Shown: piece by piece, positions 6,834 to 8,244 of the stretch
How the letters are laid out: each line of letters starts with the position of its first letter
Position numbering within the stretch: the first letter of the stretch is position 1
Source: Prevotella sp. UBA4268
GTDB taxonomy: Bacteria > Bacteroidota > Bacteroidia > Bacteroidales > Bacteroidaceae
Length of the DNA stretch: 8,244 bases
Assembly: GCA_002395135.1 (NCBI GenBank)
Contig: DGWC01000051.1
Coordinates: 1-8,244, forward strand
Reading direction: 5' to 3'
The notes under the pieces: generated by a model
Told to the model about the DNA's origin: nothing
The model's input: the letters and a program-made list of their open reading frames with translations, nothing else
The model's database searches: none
Program-made: the position numbers and the translations under genes

Positions 6834-7535
6834 ATGAATTTTCGCACTGGAGAAATACTATATATCAACAAGCCGTATGCCATGTCGAGTTTTCAGGCTC
6901 TGGCGCACATCCGCTTCCTGCTCACACGCAGGATGAAATACAAGGTGAAGGTGGGCCATGCCGGAACGCTTGATCCGCTTGCCACAGGGGTGCTGATACT
7001 CTGCACGGGCAAGGCAACCAAGCAGATAGAGACCCTGCAGGCGCACACCAAGGAGTATGTGGCCACGTTGCAGTTGGGCGCTTCCACTCCCAGCCATGAC
7101 ATGGAGCATCCCGTAGACGAGGTGTTCCCCACGTCGCAGATCACGCGCGAGAGGGTGGAGGCTCTTCTCGCGTCGTTTGTGGGCGATGTCGTTCCGCAGG
7201 TGCCGCCTGTCTACAGTGCCGTCTGTGTCAATGGCAAGCGTGCCTATCAGTTGAGCCGCAAAGGCAAGGATTTCGAGATACAGCCCAAGATGGTGCGTAT
7301 CGACGAGATAGAATTGCTGCATTTCGACGAGGAGATGATGCAGATGAGCATCCGCGTGGTTTGCGGCAAGGGCACTTACATCCGCTCGCTGGCTCGTGAC
7401 ATTGGCGAGCAGTTGGAGTCGGGTGCCTATCTCACTTCTCTCTGCCGCACAAGGGTGGGGGATGTGAGCATTGACAACTGCATCACTCTTGAGCAGTTCC
7501 CCCATTGGCTGGAGTGTCAGCAGATTGAGGGGTAG
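6834..7535 (+). CDS. truB: tRNA pseudouridine-55 synthase TruB, short form without PUA domain
   Basis: Converts uridine 55 in the T-loop of most tRNAs to pseudouridine. Of the 233 residues, GHAGTLDPLATGVL (41-54) carries the catalytic aspartate D47. The N-terminal NKPYAMSSFQAL (12-23) is the family's KPxGxTS motif in a divergent form. PPVYSAV at 124-130 and KGTYIRSLARD at 179-189 complete the set of TruB motifs. The protein ends soon after the catalytic fold, so the C-terminal PUA domain of the E. coli enzyme (about 314 residues) is absent; I believe this is usual in Bacteroidetes. The ATG at 6834 is preceded by AGGA at 6828-6831. A longer in-frame start at 6768 would overlap uppP and add 22 residues without family character. 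It lies 10 bases after uppP and 50 before queA. Confidence 0.95.
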   Translation: MNFRTGEILYINKPYAMSSFQALAHIRFLLTRRMKYKVKVGHAGTLDPLATGVLILCTGKATKQIETLQAHTKEYVATLQLGASTPSHDMEHPVDEVFPTSQITRERVEALLASFVGDVVPQVPPVYSAVCVNGKRAYQLSRKGKDFEIQPKMVRIDEIELLHFDEEMMQMSIRVVCGKGTYIRSLARDIGEQLESGAYLTSLCRTRVGDVSIDNCITLEQFPHWLECQQIEG

Positions 7536-7585
7536 GCCGAGGAGTGGCAACGAATAAAAGAGAAACAATAATCAGAAAATAGAAT

Positions 7586-8244
7586 ATGAAACTATCACAG
7601 TTCAAATTTAAACTGCCAGAGGAGTTGGTGGCATTGTATCCACACAGCATCTACCGTGAGTTTGAGAACGAGAATGGTGAGAAAGAAACCTTCCGTATCA
7701 CCCGTCGTGATGAGTGTCGTCTGATGGTGCTCCATCGCAAGTCGCAGACGATTGACATGTATAAGACCGACGACAACGGGGAGCCCCTCAAGGATGCCGA
7801 CGGCAATCCCGTGTTCCTTGATTTCCGCAACGTGCTCGACCATTTCGATGAGAACGATACCTTTGTCTTCAACGACACGAAGGTGTTCCCGGCACGTCTT
7901 TATGGCACCAAGGAGAAGACGGATGCCAAGATAGAGGTGTTCTTGCTGCGCGAACTCAACAAGGAGATGCGCCTGTGGGACGTGCTGGTGGAGCCGGCCC
8001 GCAAGATCCGCATCGGCAACAAACTGTTCTTCGACGACAGCGGCACGATGGTGGCCGAGGTGATTGACAACACTACAAGCCGCGGACGCACCCTGCGCTT
8101 CCTCTACGATTGTCCTCACGATGAGTTCAAACGCGAACTCTATGCGCTGGGAGAGGCACCGCTGCCTCACTATATCGTTGACCGCCGTGCAGCAACCGCC
8201 GACGACATGGAAGACTTCCAGTGCATCTTTGCCAAGAACGAAGG
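7586..8244 (+). CDS. queA: S-adenosylmethionine:tRNA ribosyltransferase-isomerase QueA (N-terminal part, cut by window edge)
   Basis: Transfers and isomerises the ribosyl group of S-adenosylmethionine onto preQ1 in tRNA, forming epoxyqueuosine at wobble position 34 of Asp, Asn, His and Tyr tRNAs. I translated 219 codons; the full protein would be well over 340 residues, so the C-terminus lies outside. Diagnostic blocks are [19 protein letters not shown] (1-19), [15 protein letters not shown] (93-107), [30 protein letters not shown], and [10 protein letters not shown] before the final IFAKNE. Two stretches, about 21-39 (charged) and about 60-77 (acidic, asparagine/glycine-rich), are extra compared with the E. 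coli protein as I recall it; [10 protein letters not shown] here starts at 96, where its counterpart lies near 59. Reading frame is open throughout. Last visible gene of the ftsX operon; the 50-base leader is A-rich with no clear Shine-Dalgarno sequence. Confidence 0.95.
   Translation, partial: MKLSQFKFKLPEELVALYPHSIYREFENENGEKETFRITRRDECRLMVLHRKSQTIDMYKTDDNGEPLKDADGNPVFLDFRNVLDHFDENDTFVFNDTKVFPARLYGTKEKTDAKIEVFLLRELNKEMRLWDVLVEPARKIRIGNKLFFDDSGTMVAEVIDNTTSRGRTLRFLYDCPHDEFKRELYALGEAPLPHYIVDRRAATADDMEDFQCIFAKNE

Noticed and set aside
6858..7568. 236-codon open frame on the minus strand opposite truB
   Set aside because: It is antisense to a gene with complete TruB motifs, has no recognisable family character and is explained by codon bias in the plus-strand gene.
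7595..8170. 191-codon open frame on the minus strand opposite queA
   Set aside because: It mirrors the QueA reading frame; the plus strand shows the QueA motifs in order and the antisense product has no coherent fold signature.
1..8244. Mobile elements, CRISPR arrays, tRNA or rRNA genes, defence or toxin systems
   Set aside because: No transposase, integrase, direct-repeat array, cloverleaf-like segment or defence-type protein is visible; every long coding stretch is accounted for by a chromosomal gene.

Overview
The window looks like an ordinary chromosomal housekeeping segment of a Bacteroidales bacterium, most likely Prevotella or a close relative. The basis is the gene order ftsX - DUF3098 - uppP - truB - queA, the protein sequence style, AT-rich leaders mostly without Shine-Dalgarno sequences, and promoter-like boxes of the Bacteroidetes TAnnTTTG type. 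The genus is inferred; the phylum is much firmer.

Layout. The left half (1-4522) is read entirely on the minus strand. In transcription order it holds a radical SAM protein (4522-3746), a CCA-adding tRNA nucleotidyltransferase with an HD domain (3709-2234), a lipoprotein periplasmic adaptor of an RND efflux pump (2101-899) and the first 288 codons of the matching RND transporter (865 to the left edge, truncated). The radical SAM and cca genes are 36 bases apart and probably form one transcript. The efflux genes follow a 132-base AT-rich gap with their own promoter-like boxes and probably form a second operon that continues beyond the window, where a TolC-type outer membrane factor would be expected.

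A 264-base divergent intergenic region (4523-4786) carries outward-facing promoter-like boxes at both ends and a short palindrome between them.

The right half (4787-8244) is read on the plus strand: ftsX (divisome membrane protein), a 77-residue DUF3098 membrane protein, uppP (undecaprenyl diphosphate phosphatase), truB (tRNA pseudouridine-55 synthase) and the first 219 codons of queA (queuosine synthesis). Gaps are 88, 38, 10 and 50 bases with no convincing internal terminator or promoter, so this reads as a single operon joining cell-envelope growth to tRNA modification. Together with cca on the other side, three or possibly four genes act on tRNA.

I see no mobile element, CRISPR array, RNA gene, prophage or defence system, and no evidence of an undescribed multi-gene system. 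The points worth a second look are modest: the uncharacterised radical SAM protein paired with cca, the DUF3098 protein between ftsX and uppP, two N-terminal insertions in QueA, a TruB without the PUA domain, and the palindrome between the divergent promoters.
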